Shown here piece after piece: positions 16,330-26,597 of a DNA stretch of 64,000 nucleotides. This DNA is from Pseudomonas fluorescens (lineage in GTDB: Bacteria; Pseudomonadota; Gammaproteobacteria; Pseudomonadales; Pseudomonadaceae). The translations under genes and the position numbers were made by a program. Below the pieces are notes generated by a model. The model saw only the letters and a program-made list of their open reading frames with translations. It had not been told where the DNA came from and made no database searches. Positions within the stretch are counted from its first letter, which is position 1, and every line of letters starts with the position of its first letter. The stretch lies in assembly GCF_004683905.1 (NCBI RefSeq), contig NZ_CP038438.1, positions 5,828,001 to 5,892,000 of the forward strand, given 5' to 3'.

Positions 16330-16803
16330 ATGAAAATCCCAAGACTTCTGGCCGCGTTGCTGATGGCTCAGGCCGGCCATGCATTGGCCGAGGACAATGC
16401 GCAAGGCAAAGGCTTCTGGTATGCCCAGACCAGTGTCTACACCCGACATTACTCGCCCGACCCCGAACACAATAATCATCAGGACTTGATCGGCATCGAA
16501 CGCAATCAGGCTTCCGGCTGGGTATTTGGCGGGGCAACTTTCCGCAACTCGTTCCGCCAGCGCTCGAACTACGCCTATGTCGGCAAGCGCTATGACAGCA
16601 GCGAATATCCGCTGTATCTGAAACTCACGGGTGGGCTGTTGCAGGGTTATCACGGTGATTACAAGGACAAGATTCCTTTGAACCGCTACGGCGTTGCGCC
16701 GGTGATCATTCCGTCCGTCGGGACTCACTACGGCCCATTGGCCGCCGAGCTGGTATTTCTCGGCGCCAATGCGGCGATGGTGACTAGCGGCGTGCGTTTC
16801 TAG
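16330..16803 (+). CDS. PagP-like outer-membrane β-barrel protein
   Basis: 157 residues with signal peptide MKIPRLLAALLMAQAGHALA, mature length near 137, and a terminal phenylalanine after alternating hydrophobic residues (MVTSGVRF), the β-barrel signature. The pattern GFWYAQTSVYTRHYSPD, GGATFRNSFRQRS, YLKLTGGLLQGYHGDY, VGTHYGPLAAELVF resembles lipid A palmitoyltransferase PagP. An HY replaces the usual HN, and NS stands where the E. coli enzyme has the catalytic Asp-Ser pair, so activity is uncertain. Relatives are sometimes labelled glycerol-3-phosphate transporter, probably from proximity to glpT. Confidence 0.6.
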   Translation: MKIPRLLAALLMAQAGHALAEDNAQGKGFWYAQTSVYTRHYSPDPEHNNHQDLIGIERNQASGWVFGGATFRNSFRQRSNYAYVGKRYDSSEYPLYLKLTGGLLQGYHGDYKDKIPLNRYGVAPVIIPSVGTHYGPLAAELVFLGANAAMVTSGVRF

Positions 16804-16852
16804 AAGCGCGGCTCAGGCGCGGGACGCAAGAGCTCGGCTCAATTCGCGCGGC

Positions 16853-17821
16853 TCAAGAGCGCGGCGCATACGCAAATACATCGGCGCGCATCTGGTGCGC
16901 ATCCATCCCGGCTTCCACCAGCGCATCCAGAGTCCCGTAGACCATCGCCGGCGAGCCGCTGGCGTATACATGCAGGGACTTCAGATCGGCGAAGTCTTCA
17001 CACACGGCCTGGTGCAACATCCCGCAGCGCCCTTCCCAACCGCACTGGTCGCTGACGACTTTGTGCAGGAACAGATTGGGCAGCTTCAGCCATTCGTCCC
17101 AATGCTCGATGTCGTAGAAATCTTCCGGACGGCGTACGCCCCAGTACAGATGCACCGGGTGTTTGAAGCCGTTGGCGCGGCAGTGTTCGATCAGGCTGTG
17201 GATCTGGCCCATGCCGGTGCCGGCGGCGATCAACACCAGTGGCCCGTCAGGCAACTCGGCGAGGTGAGTGTCACCGAATGGCAGCTCGACGCGCACCATC
17301 GCGTTGCGTTGCAACTGCTCGATCAGGCTCAGTGCACTGGCTTCGCGGGCCAGCACGTGGATTTCCAGATCGCGCCCGCCGTGCGGCGCCGAGGCCATGG
17401 AGAACGCCGACTTCTCGCCGTTTTCACGCTCGATCATCAGGTACTGCCCGGCGTGATAACGCGGCGGCTTGCCGGCCGGCGCACGCAGGCGCACGCGCCA
17501 GGTGTCGCCACCGACATCCCGGCATTCGATGACCTGACACGACAGGCTGCGCACCGGCAGTTCTCCCAGCGCGAGCACGCCATCCCACAGCAGGACGCAG
17601 TCTTCCAGCGGCTCGGCTATGCAAGTGTAGAACTCGCCGTGGTCGTGCACCTTGCCGGCCTGCTCGACCCGGCCTTCCACCAGCAGCGCCGCACATACGT
17701 GGCAATTGCCGTTGCGGCAGCTTTGCGGGCATTCATAGCCCAGGCGCCGCGCACCATCGAGAATCCGCTCGCCGGGCCGTATCTCAAGCACCGCTCCGGA
17801 GGGCTGCAGGGTTACACGCAT
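16853..17821 (-). CDS. 2Fe-2S/flavin reductase (CDP-6-deoxy-glucoseen reductase-like)
   Basis: 322 residues from ATG at 17821, which overlaps the ubiD stop by one base (TGATG). Order: N-terminal plant-type ferredoxin with CRNGNCHVC (C-x4-C-x2-C) plus a later cysteine near FYTCIAEP; flavin domain RYHAGQYLMIERENG and SAFSMASAPH; NAD(P) domain LIAAGTGMGQIHSLIEHC and a final DVFAYAPRS. This is an AscD/RfbI-like electron-transfer module. Coupling to ubiD suggests reducing support for UbiD or its prenylated flavin partner, or an unrelated ferredoxin-type role. Confidence 0.8.
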   Translation of the reverse strand: MRVTLQPSGAVLEIRPGERILDGARRLGYECPQSCRNGNCHVCAALLVEGRVEQAGKVHDHGEFYTCIAEPLEDCVLLWDGVLALGELPVRSLSCQVIECRDVGGDTWRVRLRAPAGKPPRYHAGQYLMIERENGEKSAFSMASAPHGGRDLEIHVLAREASALSLIEQLQRNAMVRVELPFGDTHLAELPDGPLVLIAAGTGMGQIHSLIEHCRANGFKHPVHLYWGVRRPEDFYDIEHWDEWLKLPNLFLHKVVSDQCGWEGRCGMLHQAVCEDFADLKSLHVYASGSPAMVYGTLDALVEAGMDAHQMRADVFAYAPRS

Positions 17822-19287
17822 CAATCTATTCCTAACTGATTCCAGATGGCATCGATCCGCTGGGTGACGGCGTCGTCCTTGACGATTACGCGGCCCCACT
17901 CGCGAGTGGTTTCGCCCGGCCACTTGTGGGTGGCATCCAGGCCCATTTTCGAGCCCAGGCCGGACACCGGCGAGGCGAAGTCGAGGTAGTCGATCGGCGT
18001 GTTGTCGATCATCACCGTGTCGCGCTTGGGGTCCATGCGCGTGGTGATGGCCCAGATCACGTCGTTCCAGTCCCGGGCGTTGATATCGTCGTCAGTGACG
18101 ATAACGAACTTGGTGTACATGAACTGTCGCAAAAACGACCAGACACCGAGCATCACGCGCTTGGCATGCCCCGGATACGACTTCTTCATCGTCACCACGG
18201 CCATGCGGTACGAGCAGCCTTCCGGCGGCAGGTAGAAATCGGTGATTTCCGGGAACTGCTTCTGCAGGATCGGCACGAACACTTCGTTCAGCGCCACGCC
18301 GAGGATCGCCGGCTCATCCGGTGGACGGCCGGTGTAGGTGCTGTGATAGATCGGCTTGATCCGGTGGGTAATGCGCTCGACGGTGAACACCGGGAAGCTG
18401 TCGACTTCGTTGTAGTAACCGGTGTGGTCGCCGTACGGGCCTTCGTCGGCCATTTCGCCCGGATGAATCACCCCTTCGAGGATGATCTCGGCAGTGGCCG
18501 GCACTTGCAGGTCGTTGCCACGGCACTTGACGAGCTCGGTGCGGTTACCGCGCAACAGGCCGGCGAAAGCGTATTCGGAGAGACTGTCCGGCACCGGCGT
18601 CACGGCGCCGAGGATGGTCGCAGGGTCGGCGCCCAGCGCCACGGAGACCGGGAACGGCTGGCCCGGGTGCTTCTCGCACCACTCACGGAAGTCCAGCGCA
18701 CCGCCACGGTGGCTGAGCCAGCGCATGATCACCTTGTTGCGGCCGATCACTTGCTGACGGTAGATGCCGAGGTTCTGGCGATCCTTGTTCGGGCCTTTGG
18801 TGACGGTCAGGCCCCAAGTGATCAGCGGGCCGACGTCGCCGGGCCAGCAGGTCTGCACCGGCAGCATCGCCAGGTCGACGTCGTCGCCTTCGATGACCAC
18901 TTCCTGGCACACCGCGTCTTTGACGACTTTCGGCGCCATCGAGATGATCTTGCGGAAGATCGGCAGTTTCGACCACGCGTCCTTCAAGCCCTTCGGTGGC
19001 TCCGGCTCCTTGAGGAAAGCCAGCAGCTTGCCGATCTCGCGCAGTTCGCTGACCGACTCGGCGCCCATGCCCATGGCCACCCGCTCCGGGGTGCCAAACA
19101 GGTTGCCGAGCACCGGGATGTCGTAGCCGGTCGGCTTCTCGAACAGCAGCGCCGGGCCCTTGGCCCGCAGTGTGCGGTCGCACACCTCGGTCATCTCCAG
19201 CACCGGCGAGACGGGAATCTGGATGCGTTTCAACTCTCCGCGCTGCTCAAGCTGCTGCACGAAATCCCGAAGATCCTTGAATTTCAT
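17821..19287 (-). CDS. ubiD: UbiD, 3-octaprenyl-4-hydroxybenzoate decarboxylase
   Basis: 488 residues, the Pseudomonas norm, from ATG at 19287 (MKFKDLRDFVQQLEQRGELK); an upstream ATG would add six residues. Prenyl-FMN-dependent decarboxylase acting third in ubiquinone synthesis. Visible: N-terminal MKFKDLRDF, the metal/flavin-binding stretch around NLGIYRQQVIGRNKVIMRWL and HRGGALDFREW, and the E-x(n)-E-D-type acid cluster GEMADEGPYGDHTGYYNEV. It is coupled to the 2Fe-2S reductase downstream. UbiX is not in the window. Confidence 0.93.
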   Translation of the reverse strand: MKFKDLRDFVQQLEQRGELKRIQIPVSPVLEMTEVCDRTLRAKGPALLFEKPTGYDIPVLGNLFGTPERVAMGMGAESVSELREIGKLLAFLKEPEPPKGLKDAWSKLPIFRKIISMAPKVVKDAVCQEVVIEGDDVDLAMLPVQTCWPGDVGPLITWGLTVTKGPNKDRQNLGIYRQQVIGRNKVIMRWLSHRGGALDFREWCEKHPGQPFPVSVALGADPATILGAVTPVPDSLSEYAFAGLLRGNRTELVKCRGNDLQVPATAEIILEGVIHPGEMADEGPYGDHTGYYNEVDSFPVFTVERITHRIKPIYHSTYTGRPPDEPAILGVALNEVFVPILQKQFPEITDFYLPPEGCSYRMAVVTMKKSYPGHAKRVMLGVWSFLRQFMYTKFVIVTDDDINARDWNDVIWAITTRMDPKRDTVMIDNTPIDYLDFASPVSGLGSKMGLDATHKWPGETTREWGRVIVKDDAVTQRIDAIWNQLGID

Positions 19288-19356
19288 TGACGATGGCACC
19301 CTCAAAATAGGCGTACATCCTACCTGCTATGCAGCCCTGTGGCAGCCTGTCGCTGC

Positions 19357-21357
19357 TTACTTGGCTGCATTCGTCTGTGCTTGTCCACGGTTTTCCCGGG
19401 CCTGCAGGCCGATAAACAGCGGCTCAAGGATCGGCGCCACAAACCGCGCACCGACTTCGGACAGGTGATTGTCATCGGTGTACAGCGAATACCCACCGAG
19501 TTCGGCGTGACACAGGCCGTTTTCATCACACAGTCGCGGCGCCGGATCGACCACGCGCACCGCCGGATCATTCTGCGCCAACTGCGCGAACAACTGACTG
19601 ATGAACACCTGACGTTTGTGGTGCGCCTCGACGGCCAGGCCGACGTCATCCACCGGACGATCGAGCATCGCCAGCCGCGTCAGCCGATAAGGCGGGCTGA
19701 ACGCCTGCAACGGCGCCTCTTTCACCAGCCATACGCGATGCCCGGCTGCCCGCAATTGTGCGACGCGAGTGCGCAGGCCTGCGGCAAAACGCTGCTCGGC
19801 CTCGGCGCGATCGTAACGACCGTCTGGCGTTCTCAAGACATGCCCGAGATCACCCTTGGCATCGCCGTACAGGTACAGGCTCCAGCGGGCGACCAGCACC
19901 ACATCGCTGATCGCCTGGTTTTTCAGCCCCTGCTCGACCCGCTTGTTGAAGCGTGCACAAACCCCGTCATGCTCCAGCCCATCGACCGGAATGCACCCTG
20001 GAGAACTGGCCAGAATCACGCTGACACCGTGAGCTTTGGCACCGTCATCGAACACCGGGATCAGCGCCGTGGCATGGCTGTCGCCCCAGACCAGCGCGCG
20101 GGTCGGCAGATCCGCCACGCCGTAATGGCAGAACAGCTTGTCGTCCGGGGTCTTGTCATCCGCCAGACATGCCATCAGCTCCGGCCGCCATTCGCGGCCT
20201 TTGGCGTATTGCAGCGCCTGCTCGGACAGGCGCCATGGCAAGCCATCGGTCCAGCGCAGTGATTGCCCGGCCAGACCGAGCACCAGGATCCCGCAGAAAC
20301 CGGCCAGCAGAATCTGCCGACGACCGGCGAGCAAGCGCCGTTCACGGAACGGCGTTTCAACGAACTTCCACGACAGATAACCCAGCACCAGGGTCAGCAG
20401 AATCAACCCGGCCGTGTCGAGCGCGCCCGGCTCATCGACACTGGCGTAGCTGGAAAACACGAATACCGGCCAGTGCCACAAATACCAGGAATAGGAGATC
20501 AGCCCGAGGCCGACCATCACCCGACTGCTCAACAATTGACCAACCAGCGTTTCGCGATGACCGTTGGCCAGAATCAGCAGCACCACGCCCAGCACCGGCA
20601 GCAACGCGGTGACACCCGGGAACGGCGTCGACTTGTCATAGGCAAACACCGCCAGCAGGATCAACCCCATGCCGAGCAGGCTCAAGGCCTGGGCGGCCAG
20701 CGGCTTCAAGCGCCAGGCGTGTTTCGGCGCAACCGCCAGCATCGCCCCGGCCAGCAACTCCCAGGCGCGCATCGGCAGCAGGAAGAAGGCTTTCTCCGGA
20801 TGATGCTGGATCGCCCACACACTCAGCCCGAACGACACCAGCAGCACGCCGAACAGCGCCAACCGCCAATGTTTCAGACGGCTCGAGAGCAACGTCAGCA
20901 GCAGCGGGAAGAAGATGTAGAACTGCTCCTCCACCGCCAGTGACCACGTGTGCAACAGCGGTTTCAGGTCAGAGGCAACGTCGAAGTAGCCGTCCTGACG
21001 CATGAACAGGATGTTCGAGACGAACGTCACCTGATAGCGCACCGAACGCCCCAGCTCTTCGTAGTCCTTGGGCGCCAGCAGGAACCAGCCCACCGCCAGC
21101 ACCGCAATGATCATCGCGAACAGCGCCGGCAGAATCCGCCGCGCACGCCGCGCCCAGAACTCGACGAAGCTGAAACGGCCAGCCTGACGCTGATTCCAGA
21201 TGATCGAGGTGATGAGGTAGCCGGAAATCACGAAGAACACGTCCACGCCGACAAAACCGCCGGTAAACCCCGGGACGCCAAAATGGAACAGCACCACGGC
21301 GATCACCGCGACTGCTCGCAGGCCGTCGATATCCCTTCGATAAGCGAGTGTGCTCAT
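19357..21357 (-). CDS. OafA/YrhL-type O-acyltransferase fused to an SGNH domain
   Basis: 666 residues. The N-terminal ~370 residues form an acyltransferase-3 domain of about ten membrane helices with the signature YRRDIDGLRAVAVIAVVLFH and the SLAVEEQFYIFFPLL motif. The C-terminal periplasmic domain is an SGNH esterase/acetyltransferase: block I WGDSHATALIPVF and block V DDNHLSEVGA supplying the catalytic serine, aspartate and histidine. It would transfer acetyl groups to O-antigen or peptidoglycan-like targets. Downstream of ubiD without overlap; the acceptor is unknown. Confidence 0.9.
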   Translation of the reverse strand: MSTLAYRRDIDGLRAVAVIAVVLFHFGVPGFTGGFVGVDVFFVISGYLITSIIWNQRQAGRFSFVEFWARRARRILPALFAMIIAVLAVGWFLLAPKDYEELGRSVRYQVTFVSNILFMRQDGYFDVASDLKPLLHTWSLAVEEQFYIFFPLLLTLLSSRLKHWRLALFGVLLVSFGLSVWAIQHHPEKAFFLLPMRAWELLAGAMLAVAPKHAWRLKPLAAQALSLLGMGLILLAVFAYDKSTPFPGVTALLPVLGVVLLILANGHRETLVGQLLSSRVMVGLGLISYSWYLWHWPVFVFSSYASVDEPGALDTAGLILLTLVLGYLSWKFVETPFRERRLLAGRRQILLAGFCGILVLGLAGQSLRWTDGLPWRLSEQALQYAKGREWRPELMACLADDKTPDDKLFCHYGVADLPTRALVWGDSHATALIPVFDDGAKAHGVSVILASSPGCIPVDGLEHDGVCARFNKRVEQGLKNQAISDVVLVARWSLYLYGDAKGDLGHVLRTPDGRYDRAEAEQRFAAGLRTRVAQLRAAGHRVWLVKEAPLQAFSPPYRLTRLAMLDRPVDDVGLAVEAHHKRQVFISQLFAQLAQNDPAVRVVDPAPRLCDENGLCHAELGGYSLYTDDNHLSEVGARFVAPILEPLFIGLQARENRGQAQTNAAK

Positions 21358-21498
21358 AAAATCTTTAATGCCAATCAGGTGGTTGTTTTTTGTACAGCTC
21401 GAGCCTTATTCACAGAGGCTCCGAGCGCTGTTTGTGGGTTGCCCGATCACAGACCTTACCAGATCAGGAACCTCCCATTGCCGGGGTAAATTTCATGC

Positions 21499-21533
21499 AA
21501 AAAAAAGGCGCCCCCCAAAGGGGCGCCCTTTTT
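21499..21533. terminator. Bidirectional terminator after rho
   Basis: GGGCGCCCC-type stem with poly-A on the left and poly-T on the right (AAAAAAAGGCGCCCC / GGGGCGCCCTTTTT), 20 bases beyond the rho stop. It can end rho transcripts leftward and anything entering from the acyltransferase side. Confidence 0.85.
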
Positions 21534-21552
21534 ATCGGTTCAACCGGCGATG

Positions 21553-22812
<1,260 letters not shown>

Positions 22813-23009
22813 ATAGGAATGACGTAATCATTTATGGAGGGGGGAAATTAAGCTTTTGGCTTAATGAGGCCGCGCCGCGGAGAAGGCGACAGGATCGCGA
22901 ACTTGTTCGAAAAGGAGTGCGTCGGCGACGGCTAGCAGGGGGCAGTGGAGAAACCAGTGCGGGGCCGAATGTACCACCTGAGTTTCGGAGCGTCTAGCCC
23001 TGAATACGC

Positions 23010-23040
23010 AAAAAGCCCCGCAAATTGCGAGGCTTTTTTT
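23010..23040. terminator. Terminator between trxA and rho
   Basis: AAAAGCC-CCGCAA-A-TTGCGA-GGCTTTTTTT: a 13-bp, one-mismatch stem with a 1-3 base loop and poly-T, 20 bases past the trxA stop on the opposite strand sense. It separates trxA and rho transcription. Confidence 0.85.
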
Positions 23041-23059
23041 CGGCGATTTACTGCGACGC

Positions 23060-23389
23060 TTAGATGTTGGCGTCGAGGAAAGCAGCCAGTTGCGACTTCG
23101 ACAGGGCGCCGACTTTGGTCGCTTCAACGTTGCCGTTCTTGAACAGCATCAGCGTCGGGATACCACGCACGCCGTGCTTGGCCGGGGTTTCCTGGTTTTC
23201 GTCAATGTTCAGTTTGGCGATGGTCAGCTTGCCTTTGTAAGTCTCGGCAATCTCGTCCAGAACCGGAGCGATCATTTTGCAAGGGCCGCACCATTCAGCC
23301 CAGTAGTCGACCAGTACAGCGCCTTCGGCCTTGAGTACGTCGGCTTCGAAGCTGGCGTCGCTAACGTGTTTGATAAGATCGCTGCTCAT
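23060..23389 (-). CDS. trxA: TrxA, thioredoxin 1
   Basis: 109 residues. Active site WAEWCGPCKM with the redox pair Cys34-Cys37, then the cis-proline motif RGIPTLMLFKNG and the AKLNIDENQ strand. Reduces protein disulfides (ribonucleotide reductase, methionine sulfoxide reductase and others). Start at 23389 preceded by GGAGAATTCC. Upstream of rho as in E. coli and P. aeruginosa. Confidence 0.96.
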   Translation of the reverse strand: MSSDLIKHVSDASFEADVLKAEGAVLVDYWAEWCGPCKMIAPVLDEIAETYKGKLTIAKLNIDENQETPAKHGVRGIPTLMLFKNGNVEATKVGALSKSQLAAFLDANI

Positions 23390-23509
23390 GGAATTCTCCA
23401 GGTTGTAAGCAAAAAAACGTGGCCCATCATAGCCGCCCTTCCCTTGTTCAGGAAGCCGCAGTTGATTGAGTCTTGCTATGGCACTCGATGAGTTTGGGTA
23501 TAGCCCAAG

Positions 23510-24217
23510 TCACGCCGTGGCGGGGGCAATGAAGGAAATTCCGGTGCGCAGGGCCGCATTGCGCACGTGCTCCTGCATGGCCTTCTGGGCCGCAGCGGAC
23601 GCCCGGCGCGCGAGGGCACGAAGGATCTTGCGGTGCTCCTGCCAGGTTTCCATCGCCCGTTCGGCGCGGATGAACGGTAGCTTCTGGCTTTCCAGAAAGA
23701 TCTCGGCGCTGGCAGTGAGAATGCTCAGCATCGCCTGATTGCCGCTGGCCAGCAGGATGCGTCGGTGGAATTCGAAGTCGAGTTTCGCCGCGGCCTCGAA
23801 GTCGCCGGCCTTCAATTGCTCGCGCATCGCCGCAACGTTGTCCTCAAGCGCATCCAGGTCAAACGTGCTCAAGGTCACCGCCGCCAGCCCGGCGGCAAAA
23901 CCCTCCAGCGCATAGCGCAACTGAAAGATGTCGAGCGGCGAGGCCTGCGCTGCGAACGGCCAGCCCGGCGCATTGTCACCCTGCGCAATGTCCACCGGTG
24001 CCTGCACGAACACGCCTTTGCCCGGCTGGATACTGACCACGCCCAGCGCACTGAGCGACGACAGCGCCTCGCGCAACGACGCCCGACTGACCCCCAGTTG
24101 CACCGCCAGATCCCGTTGCGACGGCAACGCATCGCCCGCACCGAAACCCTGCTCGGTGATCAGTTTGCGAATGGCTTGCAGCGCCACTTCGGGTACGGCG
24201 CGGGAGATCGAGTTCAT
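23510..24217 (-). CDS. GntR/FadR-family (FCD) transcriptional regulator
   Basis: 235 residues. N-terminal winged helix LPSQRDLAVQLGVSRASLRE at 31-50, followed by ALSSLSALGVVSIQPGKGVF; the C-terminal FCD domain is helical with metal-ligand histidines expected in FEFHRRILLASGN. Divergently transcribed from the amino-acid ABC transporter 256 bases away, so it probably controls that operon and itself, with the transported compound or a metabolite as ligand. A candidate operator lies between them. Its presence between trxA and ppx looks like an insertion relative to P. aeruginosa. Confidence 0.85.
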   Translation of the reverse strand: MNSISRAVPEVALQAIRKLITEQGFGAGDALPSQRDLAVQLGVSRASLREALSSLSALGVVSIQPGKGVFVQAPVDIAQGDNAPGWPFAAQASPLDIFQLRYALEGFAAGLAAVTLSTFDLDALEDNVAAMREQLKAGDFEAAAKLDFEFHRRILLASGNQAMLSILTASAEIFLESQKLPFIRAERAMETWQEHRKILRALARRASAAAQKAMQEHVRNAALRTGISFIAPATA

Positions 24218-24344
24218 GGTTTTTCAGACGAGCCAGGCCAAGGTGCGGCTAGTTGTAAAGCTATTCGCCGGATCCGGCAAGTCGTGCCCCAGCGGGGTTC
24301 GGCGCCCGCTGCCGGTGCGCCATCGGGGTGCGAAAAACAACCTG

Positions 24345-24359
24345 ACTGTTCAGACCAGT
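24345..24359. promoter_or_regulatory. Candidate operator for the FadR-type regulator
   Basis: ACTGTTCAGACCAGT, an almost perfect 15-base palindrome with one mismatched pair (5/11). On the minus strand it contains TGGTCTGAACA, one change from the TGGTnnnACCA half-site pattern recognised by FadR/FCD regulators. It lies roughly midway, 128 bases from the regulator start and 115 from the transporter start. Confidence 0.4.
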
Positions 24360-24473
24360 AAGACCGAACAAACCCGGCAAACCTGCGGCCTGCCGGGGAT
24401 AAATCCGGGTATTGGCACGGCCCGTGCTCTGTCCGATCGCAGAAATCACTTCCCGTCGATCCGGAGATTTGCC

Positions 24474-25259
24474 ATGACCCTGCGTTACCGAGCCCTCCTC
24501 GCCGCTCTGTTTTCCAGCCTGATGCTGAGCCAGATCCCCGCCCACGCCGATGGCCTGGAAGACGTGGTCAAACGCGGCACACTGAAAGTTGCCGTGCCTC
24601 AGGACTTCCCGCCATTCGGCTCGGTCGGCCCGGACATGAAACCCCGTGGCCTGGATATCGACACGGCGAAGCTGCTGGCTGATCAACTTAAGGTCAAACT
24701 CGAACTGACCCCGGTCAACAGCACCAACCGCATCCCGTTCCTCACCACCGGCAAGGTCGACCTGGTGATCTCCAGCCTCGGCAAGAACCCGGAGCGCGAG
24801 AAAGTCATCGACTTCTCCCACGCCTACGCGCCTTTCTACCTCGCGGTGTTCGGCCCGCCTGATGCCGCCGTCACTACGCTCGACGACCTCAAGGGCAAAA
24901 CCATCAGCGTCACCCGTGGCGCCATCGAAGACATCGAGCTGACCAAGGTCGCCCCCGAAGGCGTGACCATCAAGCGCTTCGAAGACAACAACTCGACCAT
25001 CGCCGCCTATCTCGCAGGGCAGGTCGACCTGATCGCCAGCGGCAACGTGGTGATGGTGGCGATCAGCGAGAAGAACCCGAAACGCGTGCCGGCGCTGAAA
25101 GTGAAGCTCAAGGACTCGCCGGTCTATGTCGGCGTGAACAAGAACGAGCCCGCGCTGCTGGGCAAAGTCAACGAGATCCTCGCCACCGCCAAGGCTGACG
25201 GCGCGCTGGAGAAAAACTCGCAGACCTGGCTCAAAGAGCCGCTGCCGGCCGACCTCTGA
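24474..25259 (+). CDS. Amino-acid ABC transporter substrate-binding protein
   Basis: 261 residues from ATG 24474, with the cleavable signal MTLRYRALLAALFSSLMLSQ ending at AHA-D. Family-3 solute-binding fold: LKVAVPQDFPPFGSVG, GLDIDTAKLLADQL, FLTTGKVDLVISSLGKN, ERxKVIDFSxxY-type strand. Binds a polar amino acid or similar in the periplasm. First gene of a four-gene operon; the frame also extends upstream, but the region before 24474 is the divergent promoter. Confidence 0.9.
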   Translation: MTLRYRALLAALFSSLMLSQIPAHADGLEDVVKRGTLKVAVPQDFPPFGSVGPDMKPRGLDIDTAKLLADQLKVKLELTPVNSTNRIPFLTTGKVDLVISSLGKNPEREKVIDFSHAYAPFYLAVFGPPDAAVTTLDDLKGKTISVTRGAIEDIELTKVAPEGVTIKRFEDNNSTIAAYLAGQVDLIASGNVVMVAISEKNPKRVPALKVKLKDSPVYVGVNKNEPALLGKVNEILATAKADGALEKNSQTWLKEPLPADL

Positions 25260-25281
25260 TCGGTCGCGCGGGAGACAATTG

Positions 25282-25950
25282 ATGGCTTATCAGTTCGATT
25301 TCATGCCGGTGGTGCAAAACACCGACCTGCTGCTGCGCGGCGCGCTGTTCACCCTGGAGCTGACGGCGATTGGCGCGCTGTTCGGGGTCGGCGTGGGCAT
25401 CGTCGGCGCACTGGTGCGGGCGTGGAACATCCGCCCGTTCTCGGCACTCTTCGGCGTCTACGTCGAGTTGATCCGCAACACGCCATTTCTGGTGCAACTG
25501 TTCTTCATCTTCTTCGGCCTGCCCTCGCTCGGGGTGCAGATTTCCGAGTGGCAGGCGGCGGTGCTGGCGATGGTGATCAACCTCGGCGCGTATTCGACCG
25601 AGATCATCCGCGCCGGCATCCAGGCGATTCCGCGCGGACAACTGGAAGCCGCTGCCGCACTGGCGATGAGCCGTTTCGAAGCGTTCCGCCATGTGGTCCT
25701 GCTGCCGGCGCTGGGCAAGGTCTGGCCGGCCCTGAGCAGCCAGATCATCATCGTCATGCTCGGTTCGGCGGTGTGTTCGCAGATCGCCACCGAGGAGCTG
25801 AGCTTCGCCGCCAACTTCATTCAGTCACGCAACTTCCGCGCCTTTGAAACCTATGCGCTGACCACGCTGATCTACCTGTGCATGGCGCTGCTGATCCGCC
25901 AGTTGCTGAACTGGATCGGCCGCCGCTATATCGCGAGGAGCAGCCAATGA
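25282..25950 (+). CDS. Amino-acid ABC transporter permease 1
   Basis: 222 residues from ATG 25282, about five membrane helices, HisM/GlnP family. The ABC-coupling EAA loop is visible as AAAALAMSRFEAFRHVVLLPAL. VYVELIRNTPFLVQLFFIFF is the typical early helix of polar amino-acid permeases. The stop overlaps the next start (ATGA), so the two permeases are translated together as the heterodimeric channel. Confidence 0.9.
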   Translation: MAYQFDFMPVVQNTDLLLRGALFTLELTAIGALFGVGVGIVGALVRAWNIRPFSALFGVYVELIRNTPFLVQLFFIFFGLPSLGVQISEWQAAVLAMVINLGAYSTEIIRAGIQAIPRGQLEAAAALAMSRFEAFRHVVLLPALGKVWPALSSQIIIVMLGSAVCSQIATEELSFAANFIQSRNFRAFETYALTTLIYLCMALLIRQLLNWIGRRYIARSSQ

Positions 25951-26597
25951 GCGACTTCACCTTCTGGGACATCCTGCGCAACCTGCTCACCGGCCTGCAA
26001 TGGACGCTGGCGCTGTCACTGGTGGCATTCATCGGAGGCGGGATCGTCGGGCTGCTGATTCTGGTGATGCGCATCTCGAAAAACCCGTTGCCGAGCAATA
26101 TCGCCCGCACCTGGATCGAGCTGTTCCAGGGCACACCGCTGCTGATGCAGCTGTTTCTGGTGTTCTTCGGCGTGGCGCTGGCCGGAATCGAGATCTCGCC
26201 GTGGATGGCGGCGGCGATTGCCCTGACATTGTTCACCAGCGCCTATCTGGCGGAGATCTGGCGCGGTTGCGTCGAAGCGATCCCCAATGGCCAGTGGGAA
26301 GCCTCGTCGAGCCTGGCGCTGAATCCGCTGGAGCAATTGCGTTACGTGATCCTGCCGCAGGCGCTGCGCATCGCGGTGGCGCCGACCGTGGGCTTCTCGG
26401 TGCAGGTGGTCAAGGGCACGGCGGTGACCTCGATCATCGGTTTCACCGAGCTGACCAAAACCGGCGGCATGCTCGCCAACGCCACCTTCGAACCGTTCAT
26501 GGTCTACGGCCTCGTTGCCCTCGGCTACTTCCTGCTCTGCTACCCCTTGTCGCTCAGTGCGCGCTACCTGGAAAGGAGACTGCATGCCTCTGCTTAG
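25947..26597 (+). CDS. Amino-acid ABC transporter permease 2
   Basis: 216 residues from ATG 25947. Paralogous to permease 1: same family, TWIELFQGTPLLMQLFLVFF and the EAA loop ASSSLALNPLEQLRYVILPQ. Overlaps the ATPase gene by 14 bases, evidence of tight coupling. Confidence 0.9.
   Translation: MSDFTFWDILRNLLTGLQWTLALSLVAFIGGGIVGLLILVMRISKNPLPSNIARTWIELFQGTPLLMQLFLVFFGVALAGIEISPWMAAAIALTLFTSAYLAEIWRGCVEAIPNGQWEASSSLALNPLEQLRYVILPQALRIAVAPTVGFSVQVVKGTAVTSIIGFTELTKTGGMLANATFEPFMVYGLVALGYFLLCYPLSLSARYLERRLHASA

Noticed and set aside
17926..19290. 454-codon frame antisense to ubiD
   Set aside because: Shadow of ubiD, rich in His/Arg/Val/Asp with no domain.
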